Shown here piece by piece: positions 34,545 through 45,888 of a stretch of 64,000 nt of DNA (position 1 is the stretch's first letter; every line of letters starts with the position of its first letter). The stretch lies in the NCBI RefSeq assembly GCF_033115175.1, contig NC_084837.1, positions 72,501,266 to 72,565,265 of the forward strand, written 5' to 3'. Position numbers and translations under genes: made by a program. Origin of the DNA: Lepus europaeus (lineage: Eukaryota > Chordata > Mammalia > Lagomorpha > Leporidae). Under the pieces are notes generated by a model. That model did not search any database and was not told where the DNA came from. It was given only the letters and a program-made list of their open reading frames with translations.

Positions 34545-34870
34545 GGGCTGGCGCTGTGGCATAGCAGGTAAAGCCGCTGCCTGTGGTGCCGGCATCCCAT
34601 ATGGGCACTGGTTCGAGTCCCGGCTGCTCCTCTTCTGATCCAGTTCCCTGCTATGGCCTGGAAAAGCAGTGGAAGATGGCCCAAGTTCTTGGATCCCTAC
34701 CTCCGTGTGGGAAACCCAGAAGCTCCTGGCTCCTGGCTTCAGATTGGTGCAGCTCCAGATGTTGTGGCCATCTAGGGAGTGAACCAGTGGATAGAAGACC
34801 TCTCTCTGCTCCTGCCATTGTATAACTCTGCCTTTCAAATAAAATAAATAAATCCTTAAAAAAAAAAAAG
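34545..34870 (+). mobile_element. CSINE, AATAAA-type
   Basis: Full-length with head GGGCTGGCGCTGTGGCATAG. Probable TSD around AGAGAGGCAG at both ends. Confidence 0.93.
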
Positions 34871-34882
34871 TCAGAGAGGCAG

Positions 34883-35354
34883 AGATGGAAAGGTAGCCTG
34901 GGCTTCTAGGGTTCTGGTAATGTCCCTTTCTTAATCAAAGAGCGCTCACTTTGTAAAAATTAATTTTGCTGTGATAATTTTTGCAGTCTTCTGTACGTAT
35001 AGTAAGCTTCAAGGTTCTTTTTCTTTTCATGAGACACAGACAAGCTGAAGGGGAATCACCAGAATAGTCAAGGAACTTTAAGCCTTTGTAGATGGAAGGG
35101 TTGAAAACTTTCAGGATGGTCAAAGTAGTTAGAGTCTTCAAATATGTCGGAAGCAGTGGCATGTGGAAGGGGGAGCAGACTGCGCACTATGCCAAAGTAG
35201 ATCTTGGAAATGGTGGCGGGTGGCAGTGAGAGGAAGACGGAATTCAGTTCCTTATAAAGGATGTTTCAGTTGTTGAGTGAGAATGGGATCGCTTATGCAG
35301 CATATGAACCAAGCACTGACTTTGGGGCAAATGTAACTGGGTGGGGAGGGGCAT
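34883..35354. other. No recognised feature
   Basis: Unique-looking sequence. Confidence 0.45.
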
Positions 35355-35690
35355 CCTGCCTCTGCCACTAATTTGGATGAATTATGTCAAATAGGGAGTC
35401 TCAGATCCCACACTTGTAAAATGGGGCTTGCACTATCTACTGGTTTACTTTCAGAATTAGTGATAATACATACAACATGCCCAGCCCAGGCTTGGCTCAG
35501 TAAGTAGCAGAGATTATTTTCAGTAGAAGATGAATCACCCGTAGGTGAGGTGTTAAATGTATTGCAGCATTTGTTTCTTTCAACAACAGTAACGTCCGCT
35601 GCTCTGCATCTGTCTAACCTTCCAGGGTCACACAGCGGGTAAGTGGCAAGGCCTTCCGTTCCTGAGATAGCTCCACTCCAGTGGGCCGCC
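35355..35690 (+). mobile_element. MIR-like relics (one or two)
   Basis: CACTTGTAAAATGGGGCTTG with TGATAATACATACAACATGC, and later AGGGTCACACAGCGGGTAAG, are MIR-type phrases. Confidence 0.5.
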
Positions 35691-35758
35691 TCACACAAGG
35701 ACGTTCCCAGCAGCAGCCAGTGCCCATCAGGGCTGCCTGACAGTGATACAGCAGCGCG

Positions 35759-36085
35759 ACAGGCAGAGTGGACAGTGAGAGAGAGAGACAGAGAGAAAGG
35801 TCTTCCTTTTTTGCCGTTGGTTCACCCTCCAATGGCCGCCACGGCTGGCGGGCTGCAGCTGGCGCACTGCCCTGATCCGAAGGCAGGAGCCAGGTGCTTC
35901 TCCTGGTCTCCCATGGGGTGCAGGGCCCAAGCACTTGGGCCATCCTCCACTGCACTCCTGGGCCATAGCAGAGAGACCTGGCCTGGAACAACCAGGACAG
36001 AATCCGGTGCCCCGACTGGGACTAGAACCCGGTGTGCCAGAGCCGCAAGGCGGAGGATTAGCCTGTTGAGCCACGGCACCAGCTC
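35759..36085 (-). mobile_element. CSINE, GACAGG-type, no poly(T) tail
   Basis: Begins at GACAGGCAGAGTGGACAGTG with no preceding T-run; head ends GCCACGGCACCAGCTC. The B-box duplication has lost a few bases. Confidence 0.93.
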
Positions 36086-36224
36086 AGTCCTGATCCTTTC
36101 AATTCTGAGTGTGCTCTGGAGAAATCCAGACGGAAAAACCAAGTCATGGGCAATGGAGAAGCTTGAGGCTAACAGGTGTGTGTGGCGGGGAGGAGAGGAG
36201 AGTTTTTAAACAGAGGAGTAAGGG

Positions 36225-36555
36225 AGGGGTGGTGTTATGGCACGTCTGGTTAAACTGTCACCTGTCAGGCTGGTATCCTACAGGAGTGCCAGTTTGCATC
36301 CCAGCTGCTCTGCTCCCTGCTAATGTGCCTGGAAAAGCAGTGGAAGATGACCCAAGTGCTCGGGCCCCACTACCCATGGGGCAGACCCAGATGCAGCTCT
36401 GAGATCCAGGCTTTGGCCTAGCCCAATGCCCGCCAATGCAGCCATTTTGGGGGAGAGAAGCAGTGGATGAAAGATCTCTCTCTCCCTCTCTGCCTCTCTC
36501 TCTCTCTCTCTCTCTGTCTCTACCTTTCAAATATGATTTTTTTTTTTTTAAAAAA
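36225..36555 (+). mobile_element. CSINE, AATAAA-type, diverged tail
   Basis: GGGGTGGTGTTATGGCACGT to CTTTCAAATATGATTTTTTT. Confidence 0.9.
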
Positions 36556-37669
36556 GAGCAGATTAAGGAAAAATTTGAAGACAAGGTTAGCCCACATCAC
36601 CATTTTTTTTTTTTTTAGCACCCATCTCTTACTGGTTACATTAATAAGTAATAGGTCTAAACACAGGATGTTCCTTTGAAAATTCAGTTTCTTCATTTTA
36701 GGGAAACACAATGCACTTAATTCACAAAGGTGAGAGAAACCTGAATTAGTGCTTTGGCCTAAGCTTCCCCAAAGCTTCCTTCATATCCTGGCTGCAGACT
36801 TCTTAACTCTCGCAGTTCCAAAGGAACTGACTTCCTGGAGCAGAGCCTCTCCTTTCCACTCCAGGCTCCCTTCTCGCCTTCTGTTGCACATCTGCCTTGG
36901 ACGGATGCAAGGAACAAGGAGCAAGAGGAGAGTCCCTAGGACAAGGGAGCGAGGAAACAAACTCCTGGAATGGTCTCCTTTAACTTGGGCATTACACACT
37001 CAGATCAGACTGACCCTCTGAACTTGCTTCTTCTCCAAGCTGCTCGAATGCTCGACAACTTTTATACTGGCTGAAAAATAAAGGGGTGGCAATTTAACTC
37101 GCTACAGCTTAGGCCTTAGCCAGAGGAGAAAAATATCAGCAGCTTCCTTTTATAACAGCTTATTTTAGTTGTTTCCTTCTTCACATGAAAGCCCTTGGTA
37201 GAAACCAACTAACAGTCCAAACCCACACGAAAACCTCAGCTTTTAGTCACAGGCCTCACAGGGATGTGACATCATTTCTCAGTTTACCAAATGGAGACAT
37301 TTCCTGGAACACCCGCTCTGAGCTTTTGCCTAAAGGAGTTGGGGAGTTTGCAGCCCACGATGGTGTCTAACTATCTATCTCCTAGGTTGGTATCCCATAG
37401 GCAGGCTTCCTTCAGTGGGGCCTGTTTTTTCATAGGTAGAAGACAAAGTAGTGACTCGTCCTCCTTTTGGGATGGAGAGCAGCCCCAGTATACGCATCAG
37501 AGCCCTGCAGGAAGCGATGGCACATTCACAATGAGTAATTTGTGGAGTAGATAAAAAAAGACCACACACAGGTAGATGGAGTTTGGGAGGGAGTTTAGGG
37601 GAGCAACACTGGATTGGGTGGTACCCCAGGGTTAGTTACTGTGAGCAAGAGAAAGGGATTCTTGCTGAA
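36556..37669. other. No recognised feature
   Basis: About 1.1 kb. A T-run lies at about 36604-36616. Frames at 36749-37021 and 37185-37569 show no domain. Confidence 0.45.
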
Positions 37670-38160
37670 GTGGTTCTCAAATTTCAGGAAGCATCTGCAT
37701 CACCTAAATGACTTATTATTAAGCTGGCGCTACGGCTCACTAGGCTAATCCTCCGCCTTGCGGCGCTGGCACACCGGGTTCTAGTCCCGGTCAGGGCACT
37801 GGATTCTGTCCTGGTTGCCCCTCTTCCAGGCCAGCTCTCTGCTGTGACCAGGGAGTGCAGTGCAGGATGACCCAAGTCCTTGGGCCCTGCACCCCATGGG
37901 AGACCAGGATAAGCACCTGGCTCCTGGCTTCGGATCAGCGCGGTGCGCCGGCCGCAGCGGCCATTGGAGGGTGAACCAACGGCAAAAAGGAAGACCTTTC
38001 TCTCTGTCTCTCTCTCTCACTGTCCACTCTGCCTGTCAAAAACAACAACAACAACAACAAAACACACAGACTGCTGGGCCCTACCTCGGAATTTCTGCTT
38101 CAGCTGGTCTAGGGTAGGACTGGAGTGCTTGTATTTTCCACAAATTCCCTGATGATGACA
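37670..38160 (+). mobile_element. MER5-like element split by a CSINE
   Basis: GAAGTGGTTCTCAAATTTCA and GCATCTGCATCACCTAAATG before, and CAGACTGCTGGGCCCTACCT after the CSINE, follow a MER5A-type hAT relic. Confidence 0.7.
37722..38062 (+). mobile_element. CSINE, GACAGG-type, double B-box, (AAC)n tail
   Basis: Head AGCTGGCGCTACGGCTCACT; tail CTGCCTGTCAAA then (AAC)n at 38041-38062. Inserted in the MER5-like element. Confidence 0.94.
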
Positions 38161-38439
38161 ATGATGTCGTTATGGGGAGATAACTGTGTGGAGAAGATGT
38201 GCAGACATGCAGCCAACACAGGGATACTCAGCAGGGAAGAGATCAGCGGAACCTAATCCAATCAGCCCAATCTCCCCTTAGCCAATTCCTTCTGTTGCTT
38301 CTCATTGATTAAAGTCAACCAGCAATCAAGAGGTAAGAGAGCCCCAAGACACAATTCAGACAGTCCAGTCTCTGACACACATCAAAGAGGAGAGTGGATT
38401 TGGGGAACCAAGTGGAAAATACTCAGCACATTCACCCCA

Positions 38440-39010
38440 AAATCTCTGCAAGTACTTTCTTCTCATTTTTTTTCCACGTTACCTTGTATTTCTATCATGG
38501 TTTCTAGTGTGCACAAACATTCACTTCCATTATACAATATCCTTGTCATTCTCACTGTATAAGGTAGGTGGGGGCCGGCGCTGTGGCTTAACAGGCTAAT
38601 CCTCCGCCTTGCGGCGCCAGCACACCGGGTTCTAGTCCTGGTTGGGGCGCCGGATTCTATCCCGGTTGCCCCTCTTCCAGGCCAGCTCTCTGCTATGGCC
38701 CGGGAAGGCAGTGGAGGATGGCCCAAGTGCTTGGGCCCTGCACCCGCGTGGGAGACCAGGAGAAGCACCTGGCTCCTGCCTTCGGATCAGCGAGATGCAC
38801 CGGCTGCAGCGGCTATTGGAGAGTGAACCAACGGCAAAAGGAAGACCTTTCTCTCTGTCTCTCTCTCTCACTATCCACTCTGCCTGTAAAAAAAAAAAAA
38901 AAAAAAAAAGGTAGGTGGGAATGATACATGCTCATATACAAGCAAGGAAATTGAGGTTCAAAATGGTAGAGGCTGTGCATCTGATAAGAGCTGGGACATT
39001 AACACAAGTT
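38440..39010 (+). mobile_element. MIR-like relic split by a CSINE
   Basis: CACTTCCATTATACAATATC before, and AAGCAAGGAAATTGAGGTTC after the CSINE, fit the MIR core. Confidence 0.45.
38573..38907 (+). mobile_element. CSINE, GACAGG-type, double B-box
   Basis: Perfect TSD AAGGTAGGTGGG at 38561-38572 and 38908-38919. Tail CTGCCTGTAAAA plus long A-run. Confidence 0.95.
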
Positions 39011-39250
39011 TTCATGGGTTCCAATGTGGGTCTCTCCCTGCCACTTCACACTTCAGACATCAGGGAATCTGGAAGTGATCCTGGTCCCCCTAGACCTGGC
39101 TTATGGTGAACTATCTCCCCCTCAGTGCCCCATACGCATTCTCTTCCTGGAATGAAAAGATCAACCCTTGCTCAAGGGCTTACAGTGAATTTAGCCTCTT
39201 GCTAGAATTGTTTCTTTGCATCGGTCACTGTTCGGTCACTGTTTTTTTAA

Positions 39251-39723
39251 TTTTTTTTTTTTTTTTAAGATTTATTGGGCTATGGCGCAGAGGGTAAGCC
39301 ACCATCTGTAGCGCTAGCATCCCATATGGGCACCAGTTCTAGTTCTGGCTGTTCCACTTCTGATCCAGCTCCCTGCTAACGTGCCTGGGAAAGCAGTGAA
39401 GAATGGTCCAAATGCTTGGGTCCCTGCATCCAAGAAGGAGACTTGGATGAAGCTCCTGGCTTCTGGCTTTGTCCTGCCCAGCCCTGGCCATTGTGGCCAT
39501 TTGGGGAGTGAACCAGTAGATGAATGGAAGAGCTCTCTTTTTCTGTCTCTTCCCCTCTTTCTGTAATTCTGACTTTCAAATAATAAATAAATAAATAAAT
39601 TAAAAAATATGTTTAATTGGATCTCCCAGGCTGGTATACCATAGACAGACATGAACCAGCACCCATATGGGAAGCCAATGACACAGGTGGTTGCTTTACC
39701 TGCTGCACCACAACACTGGCCCC
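39251..39723 (-). mobile_element. CSINE, AATAAA-type, split by a nested CSINE
   Basis: Poly(T)-AAGATTTATT (39251-39276) is separated from the head half (GAACCAGCACCCATATGGG ... CAACACTGGCCCC, 39640-39723) by a + strand CSINE. The middle of the outer copy is lost. Confidence 0.88.
39277..39609 (+). mobile_element. CSINE, AATAAA-type, nested
   Basis: GGGCTATGGCGCAGAGGGTA to CAAATAATAAATAAATAAAT. Inserted into an antisense CSINE tail. A clean TSD is not evident. Confidence 0.92.
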
Positions 39724-40344
39724 TTGCTTTTAAACTTTTCAGTGGCAGGTGTACTTAAAGTCTTGATTGGGGGCTTCTAAGAGACCAATAAATCACAGAT
39801 CTTATCCCTCTGAATTTAGGTACCTTTTGAGAAATATATACAAGAATCAGACAGATGGAAACAAAAGTGTCAGCTTTAATGAGGTTGAGACCAAAGTACA
39901 GAAGCCACAGCTATGAGCTCACAATCAGAGACTTCCACATACCCGCCTCCAGACTTCTGAGGAGGCAGGAGTGGGTGCCTGTGTGGGCACAGGTACATGT
40001 GTATCCTTGGGGTGGGTGGGTGGATGGGGTGCAACTGCTTAGTGTACAAGTTGGTCCCTGGAGAAGGACGTCAATGGGGGGAAGCAGGGCTGCCGGGCTA
40101 GTTCTTTCCTTAGCGGCCCAGTCAGGTGAGTCACTCCTTCCTCAGCAAGAATGGTGAAGGGAAATGGCAGGGAGGTAAATTATCTTTTCACGATTTGGCC
40201 GAAGTGGAAGTTTCTATTTTTGGACTTTGGAATGGGTGAAAATGGTATCCCCCAATACTTCTCAGCAGCATATCTTGCTTTCGGCAGCATAAAAAAATCT
40301 ATTGATGTAATTAATCCTGTCATATGATCTAGCTACTATAGCTT
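39724..40344. other. No recognised feature
   Basis: Unique-looking sequence with a GTGGGTGGGTGG patch near 40010. Confidence 0.45.
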
Positions 40345-40585
40345 TTGTGTGTCTGTGTGTGTGTGTGTGCTATCATTTGCTGAGTCACCTCCCAAATGTC
40401 TGTAACTGCTGGGGCTGGGCCAGGCTGAAGCAGAGCGCTGGGAATACAATATAATTGTCTCTCATGGGTGGCAGGAACCCAATTACTACAGCCACTGCTG
40501 TTGCTTCCCAGGGTCCGCATTAGCGGAAAGCTGGAGTCAGCAGGTGCAGCTGGGAATTGAACCCAGTGCTAGAACAAATGCTTGT
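40345..40585 (-). mobile_element. CSINE, diverged, with (GT)n
   Basis: GTGTGTGTGTGTG followed by CACCTCCCAAATGTCTGTAA, GGGCTGGGCCAGGCTGAAGC and GGGAATTGAACCCAGTGC. Old and degraded at both ends. Confidence 0.82.
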
Positions 40586-40859
40586 TTCAGTACTAATGCT
40601 TTAAAGATTTGTATTCTCATTAGTACATTAACCCGTTAAGGCTCAAGTTTTCAATAAATGATATTTATTTCAAAGTTACCACAAGTGATGTATTTACTGT
40701 TCAGACTAAGGCTTTATAGGTGTCTTATATGTAGAGCAATGGGACAAAACTGATTAATACAGCCTCTGGCCTCACAGCACTATCATCTCTTTGGAACTTT
40801 TATTTCTCATAATTGGATCAATTTCTGATGCCTTGATTACTTCTTAAAATCCTCTGGGG

Positions 40860-41190
40860 GCCAGCACCGTGGCTCAACAGGCTAATTCTCCGCCTAGCGG
40901 CGCTGGCACCCCGGGTTCTAGTCCTGGTTGGGGTGCTGGATTCTGTCCCGGTTGCCCCTCTTCCAGGCCAGCTCTCTGCTGTGGCCAGGGAGTGCAGTGC
41001 AGGATGACCCAAGTGGTTGGGCCCTGCACCCCATGGGAGACCAGGAGAAGCACCTGGCTCCTGGCTTCGGATCAGCGCGGTGCGACAGCCACGGCGGCCA
41101 TTGGAGGGTGAACCAACGGCAAAAAGGAAGACCTTTCTCTCTGTCTCTCTCTCTCTCACTGTCCACTCTGCCTGTCAAAAAAAAAAAAAA
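40860..41190 (+). mobile_element. CSINE, GACAGG-type, double B-box
   Basis: Perfect TSD AAAATCCTCTGGGG at 40846-40859 and 41191-41204. Confidence 0.95.
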
Positions 41191-41204
41191 AAAATCCTCT
41201 GGGG

Positions 41205-42340
41205 CACAGCCTGCTTGAGTATTCAGTTCCCACCGTTTCCTTCTTACCCAAATCTGGAGTCCATCTCCTTTTCTTGTCCTGGACTTCTGGGAAAAGTACT
41301 TATAAAGATTTCCTGAGAAGTAGATTTTTAAAATGAGTGCATGTGGGAAAACACACTCCATGTATGGAGAGGGCTCTGTTTTTGCCTCTCCTTAGTTCTC
41401 AGGCTTCTTGGGGAAAAGAAAGGATTACTGGTCAGATCGCTTCTCAAGTAGCTCTACGGGGACTGTGTTCATGGTATGGGTTAGAATTCTGCTTTATGGA
41501 CTATTGCTTGAACTAGGTTAGTCATAAGCTGGACCATGCAGGGCTTTTGGCTAAATACAGATAGTCATTGCAAAGGGATTTGTTATAGAGGAATTTACCC
41601 AGTAAACAGTTCTTTTCCGGCTAATGTTTTTACCAGGCTGATTCAGTCCGGGGAGCAGGAGTGGGAAAATACTGTGGATACAGTCTGCTGGCTAGTAGTC
41701 AAGGCAGAGGAAAGGAAACACAGGCAAAGGTCTATGTGAAATGCGAATCTGAGTCACAGAGGGACAGGAAGAAAATAGCATGTGTCATTCTGACAAAGTT
41801 CCTCTTTGGGACAGTTTCTTTTGGCTCTGTCTGTCTCTCCCCTGGAGAGAGCTACAGGACCTCACTTGGTTCTTCCTGCTGCATTTTCAGACTTAAAAGG
41901 AAGCCACCTACAGGCTAGTTTCCCTCCCCTCTTGAGAAAGAAAATAAAAGGAAATGGAGAGCCTTGGCTTCTAAAGAACCTGGGTCAGGTTTTGAATGAA
42001 CCCAAGACAGTGCCCTCTGTCAGGGACTGGGAAAGTCTGCAACCACAGCCAGGGCTTGCTCCCTGGCGCCACTTTGGGGATGAGAGTGGAACTGCGCTCT
42101 TTAAAGTCGCCTGAATCCCCACCACGGCAGACCTCAGAAATCCCTCCAGAACGTCCCCTTTCCTGGGCCTTGCTTCTTTCTTTGCCTGGAGAGTGTTCCG
42201 ATCACCTTCTTGCCATTCCTAAGGCTTTTTTTTCTGGCCATGCCCTTTCAGACCCTTCTATTTCTGCACACGTCTCTGATCGCTTAGTCCCAGAGAGGTC
42301 TGTGGCAAACTGGCCATCAATAATGCACAAGTATTTCTGC
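41205..42340. other. No recognised feature
   Basis: About 1.1 kb of mixed composition. Frames at 41806-42114 and 41996-42349 lack recognisable domains and overlap one another. Confidence 0.45.
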
Positions 42341-42621
42341 AAGTCATAAAGCATTTTTCACAGTTTCATTAAAAACTATTTCCCATAGCATAAAACTTCA
42401 CTCATGGTTAAGTGTAAGGTGAATAATTGTCAGTAAATTCACAGCGCTGTGCAGCTACCATCACAATTCGGTTTCAGAACACTTCTCACACACTAGACAG
42501 TTTCCTCAGGAGTATCTGCACTCAGTCCTTACTGTGACCTTCAGTCTCAGACAAGTAAAGCAACCACGCACCCACAGATTTGCCTTTGCTGATCATGTTT
42601 CTACAAACAAAATCCTACACA

Positions 42622-42928
42622 GATGGCGTGGTGGTGCAGATTAGGCTGCCGCCTGTGACACCGGCATCCCATATGGGCTCTGGTTCGAGTCCCAGCTGCT
42701 CCACTGCCCACCCAGCTCCCTGCTAATGTGTCTGAGAAAAGTGCAGATGGTCCAAGTGCTTGGGTCCCTGCACCCATGTGGGAGACCTGGATGAAGTTCC
42801 AGGCCCCTGGCTTCACCATTGCCCAGCCCCAGCGGTTGCAGCCATTTGGGGAGTGAACCAGCAACTGGAAAATCTCTAACTCTGCCTTGCAAATAAACAA
42901 ATAAATCTTAAAAGAAAAAAAAAAAAAA
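42622..42928 (+). mobile_element. CSINE, AATAAA-type
   Basis: GATGGCGTGGTGGTGCAGAT to GCAAATAAACAAATAAATC plus A-tail. The CT tract is nearly gone. Confidence 0.92.
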
Positions 42929-43281
42929 CCTCAAATGGCATCATACAATATATGATCTTTTGTGTGTGTTTTCTTTCACTTGACGTGTTTTCAAGGTTAA
43001 CCCATGTTGTAGCATTTATCACTACTTCATTTCTTTTTATGGCTGAATCCATTGTATGGATATACTACATTTCATTTATCCATTCTTCAATTGATGGGCA
43101 TCCGGGTTGTATGTAGCTCTTGGCTATGATGAATAATCCTGCTCTGAACATTTGTGTGCCGTGTAAAGAATCTGAGTTCACTTTCTTTGCACATGGATAT
43201 TACAACTGTCTCAACACTAATAGCTGAGAAGACTGTCTTTTCTCCACGGAATTCTCTTGGCTACTTCATCAAAAGTCAATT

Positions 43282-43545
43282 GGCCAGGAGAGATGTTTAG
43301 TCTAGTAGTTACGACACCTGTCTCCTGCATCAGAGTCCCTGGACTCAGTTTCTGGCTCTAACTTCGTGCCAACGCAGATCCTGGGAGACAGCAGTGATGT
43401 CTCAGTTTGGTTTCTTCTTCCCACACAGGGGGCGGGATTACATTCCCAGTTTCTGTCTCTGTCTCTGGCCTAGACCTGGTTGTTATGGGCACTTGCAGTA
43501 TGAATCTATGTTTGGTTGTTTCTCTTTCTTTTTTTTTAAAAAAAA
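43282..43545 (+). mobile_element. CSINE, strongly diverged
   Basis: GGCCAGGAGAGATGTTTAGT, CATCAGAGTCCCTGGACTCA and GCCTAGACCTGGTTGTTATG keep the CSINE layout at low identity. Confidence 0.65.
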
Positions 43546-43946
43546 TTAATTAGCCATAATTAATTTTAAGAGTTTTTTTTCTAGTTTTCAATGCTATTTC
43601 ATTAATATACCAATATGCCTATCTTTATACCAATACCATATTGTTTTGGTTAGTGAGCTACTGCATTTTTGAAAATTAGCACTGCCATGATTTCTTTACT
43701 AATTTTTCATATAGCAGGCACTTGTCCAGGAAATGTACAAGGGATTATTAGCTTTTCAGCTATTGCATGTCCTTCTCCAGGTAAAGCAATATGGTACTTT
43801 AACTAACTTATAATATGCTTCAGTGGGTTTTTCATTTCTAACACTTTTCTGAAAAGTGTTAACAAAAAGCTTTGGCTTTAAAGAGATGATCAAGTTTATG
43901 TTTAAGATATTAAATTCTCTTTCCTTTAAACTTTGGTCTCAAAATG

Positions 43947-44409
43947 TGTAGAGGAAATGCGGTTACAACCAGAGACCAAGAAAGAAAAGCAGACCCCCTC
44001 CTCCCAAAACAGACCTTGAAAAGTGGCTGCTCACAATTAACCAGTGAAGCAACTGCCCATGGCTATCTTGTCCACAGAGGGAAGAAGTCCTAAGTTCTGC
44101 ACCTGTAAACTCCAGTCATAAATCTGTCCTAATTAATCTGCCCCTGGTATCCTACAAACATACCAGGCCCGCCGACCATTGGAAGTGTGGTCCTAAGTCA
44201 TGTAGGCTGCAATTTAAACCCACCAATGCTGTAACAGCATGTATGATGCTGATGAACCTATAAATATTGTAAGAAACTTGGGATTGTCGCTCAGTTCTCA
44301 GGAAATGATTCCAGCTGAGCACATTGGCATGATAAACTGCTTCGATCCTCCACTGTCTCTGGTGCCTGTTTGAACGAAGGGAGTCTTCCCACCTCAGATT
44401 TCTGTAACA
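43947..44409 (+). mobile_element. Probable solo LTR (ERV1-like)
   Basis: A 463-bp block starts TGTAGAGGAAATG and ends TTTCTGTAACA (TG...CA), with 4-bp flanks AATG at 43943-43946 and 44410-44413. It has a TATA-like CCTATAAATATTG near 44257 and a degenerate polyadenylation-type GATAAACTGCTTCG near 44330. No retroviral coding region is attached. Confidence 0.6.
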
Positions 44410-44413
44410 AATG

Positions 44414-44659
44414 ATGTCTCAATTTAACTGGCACTATAACGGTATTTGAAAATGTTCTGTTGAATAAGACACAATAAGGTAAGCGATTAACATCTCTAAA
44501 GCCAAGGGAAAGAAAGAAGCTTTTGTCACACTTCCTTTCTTGCTTACAGTTCCACACAGATTTCTCCTTTTCCCTGAGACAGCAAATTATCTGATCCTGA
44601 TGTTACCATCTTTCTTAGCATTTTAAGATGTGAGATGTGGGAAGTTAGAAGGAAAAAAA
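44414..44659. other. No recognised feature
   Basis: Short unique stretch. Confidence 0.4.
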
Positions 44660-44979
44660 TTTTTTTTTGTTTTTATATTTAATTATTTGAGAGGTAGAAT
44701 GACAGAGACAGAGTGATTGATCATTCATCCACAGGTTCACTCCTCAAATGCCTGCAACGACTAGGGCTGGGCCAGGCTGAAGCCTGGAGCCAGGAACTCC
44801 ATCCAGGTCTCCAACTTGGGTAGCAGGCACCCAATTAGGTGGGTCATCGTCTGCTGCCTCTAAGGGGACACATTAGCAGGCAGCTGGATGCAAAGTGTGA
44901 AGTAGCCTGGACTCTGGCTCTCCAATACGAAATGGGGCCCCAAATGGCAGTTAAACCTGCTCTGCCATAACACCTGCCA
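44660..44979 (-). mobile_element. CSINE, diverged
   Basis: TTATTTGAGAGGTAGAATGA to CTCTGCCATAACACCTGCCA. Confidence 0.87.
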
Positions 44980-45072
44980 CTAGGAAGCAAATCTTTTATT
45001 CTCCCCCCTTTAAGCCAAGGAAAGATTCTAAAATTAAGAATGAATGAAATTTTAACATAAAACACTAGATTA

Positions 45073-45389
45073 TTTTTATAAAAGATTTGTTTTGCTTATT
45101 TAAGAGGTGCAGTTACCAAGAGAGAGGCAGAGATCTTGTGTCTGCTGCTTCACTGCCCAAATGGTTGCAACAGCTGGGGCTGGGCCAGGCCAAAGCCAGG
45201 AGCCTAGAATTCCATCTCGGTCTCCCATGAGGGTGGCAGGGACCCAAGGACCTGGGCAGTCTTCTGCTTTCTCAGGCACATTAGCAGGAAGCTGGATGGG
45301 AAGTGGAGCAGCCAGAACTCCAACCTGTGCTCACATGGGATGCCAGCATCACAGGAGGAAGCTTAACCCACACCACAATGCAGGTCCCC
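45073..45389 (-). mobile_element. CSINE, diverged
   Basis: AAAAGATTTGTTTTGCTTAT to ACACCACAATGCAGGTCCCC. Confidence 0.88.
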
Positions 45390-45539
45390 TAACAATAGTT
45401 TTCAATAAAACTTAAATATTTGAAAAAGTCTTCAGTAAATTGAAAAAAATTCTCGAAAAACAACTCAACAAAGTGGACTTTTTTTCTTGTGTTCCTGCAT
45501 AATTATGTGGACAACTCTGGGATTTAAAACAAACAAACA

Positions 45540-45888
45540 GGCCCGCGCTGTGGCTTAACAGGCTAATTCTCCGCCTTGCGGCACCAGCACACCGGGTTCT
45601 AGTCCCGGTTGGGGCGCCGGATTCTATCCCGGTTGCCCCTCTTCCAGGCCAGCTTTCTGCTATGGCCCGGGAAGGCAGTAGAGGATGGCCCAAGTCCTTG
45701 GGCCCTGCACCTGCATGGGAGATCAGGAGAAGCACCTGGCTCCTGGCTTCGGATCAGCGAGATGCGCTGGCCGCAGCGGCCATTGGAGGGTAAACCAACG
45801 GCAAAAGGAAGACCTTTCTCTCTGTCTCTCTCTCTCTCACTATCCACTCTGCCTGTCAAGAAAACAAACAAACAAACAAACAAACAAA
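45540..45888 (+). mobile_element. CSINE, GACAGG-type, double B-box, (AAAC)n tail
   Basis: GGCCCGCGCTGTGGCTTAAC to CTGCCTGTCAAG then (AAAC)n. Upstream flank AAACAAACAAACAG suggests the target was itself A/C-rich. Confidence 0.94.

Larger units (their letters stand above)
42341..43720 (-). mobile_element. Old L1M 3' end, split by two CSINEs
   Basis: Antisense L1 phrases: GTGCAGCTACCATCACAATT, TTCAAGGTTAACCCATGTTG, GGCTGAATCCATTGTATGG, AGAAGACTGTCTTTTCTCCA and CCAATACCATATTGTTTTGG. Broken by CSINEs at 42622 and 43282. Confidence 0.82.

Noticed and set aside
40268-40292. CTTGCTTTCGGCAGCATA as a U6 snRNA copy
   Set aside because: Only about 15 bases match the U6 5' end and the adjoining sequence does not continue the match.
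41806-42349. Overlapping plus-strand frames (102 and 117 codons) as a small gene
   Set aside because: No recognisable domain, no supporting splice sites or promoter, and the two frames overlap each other.
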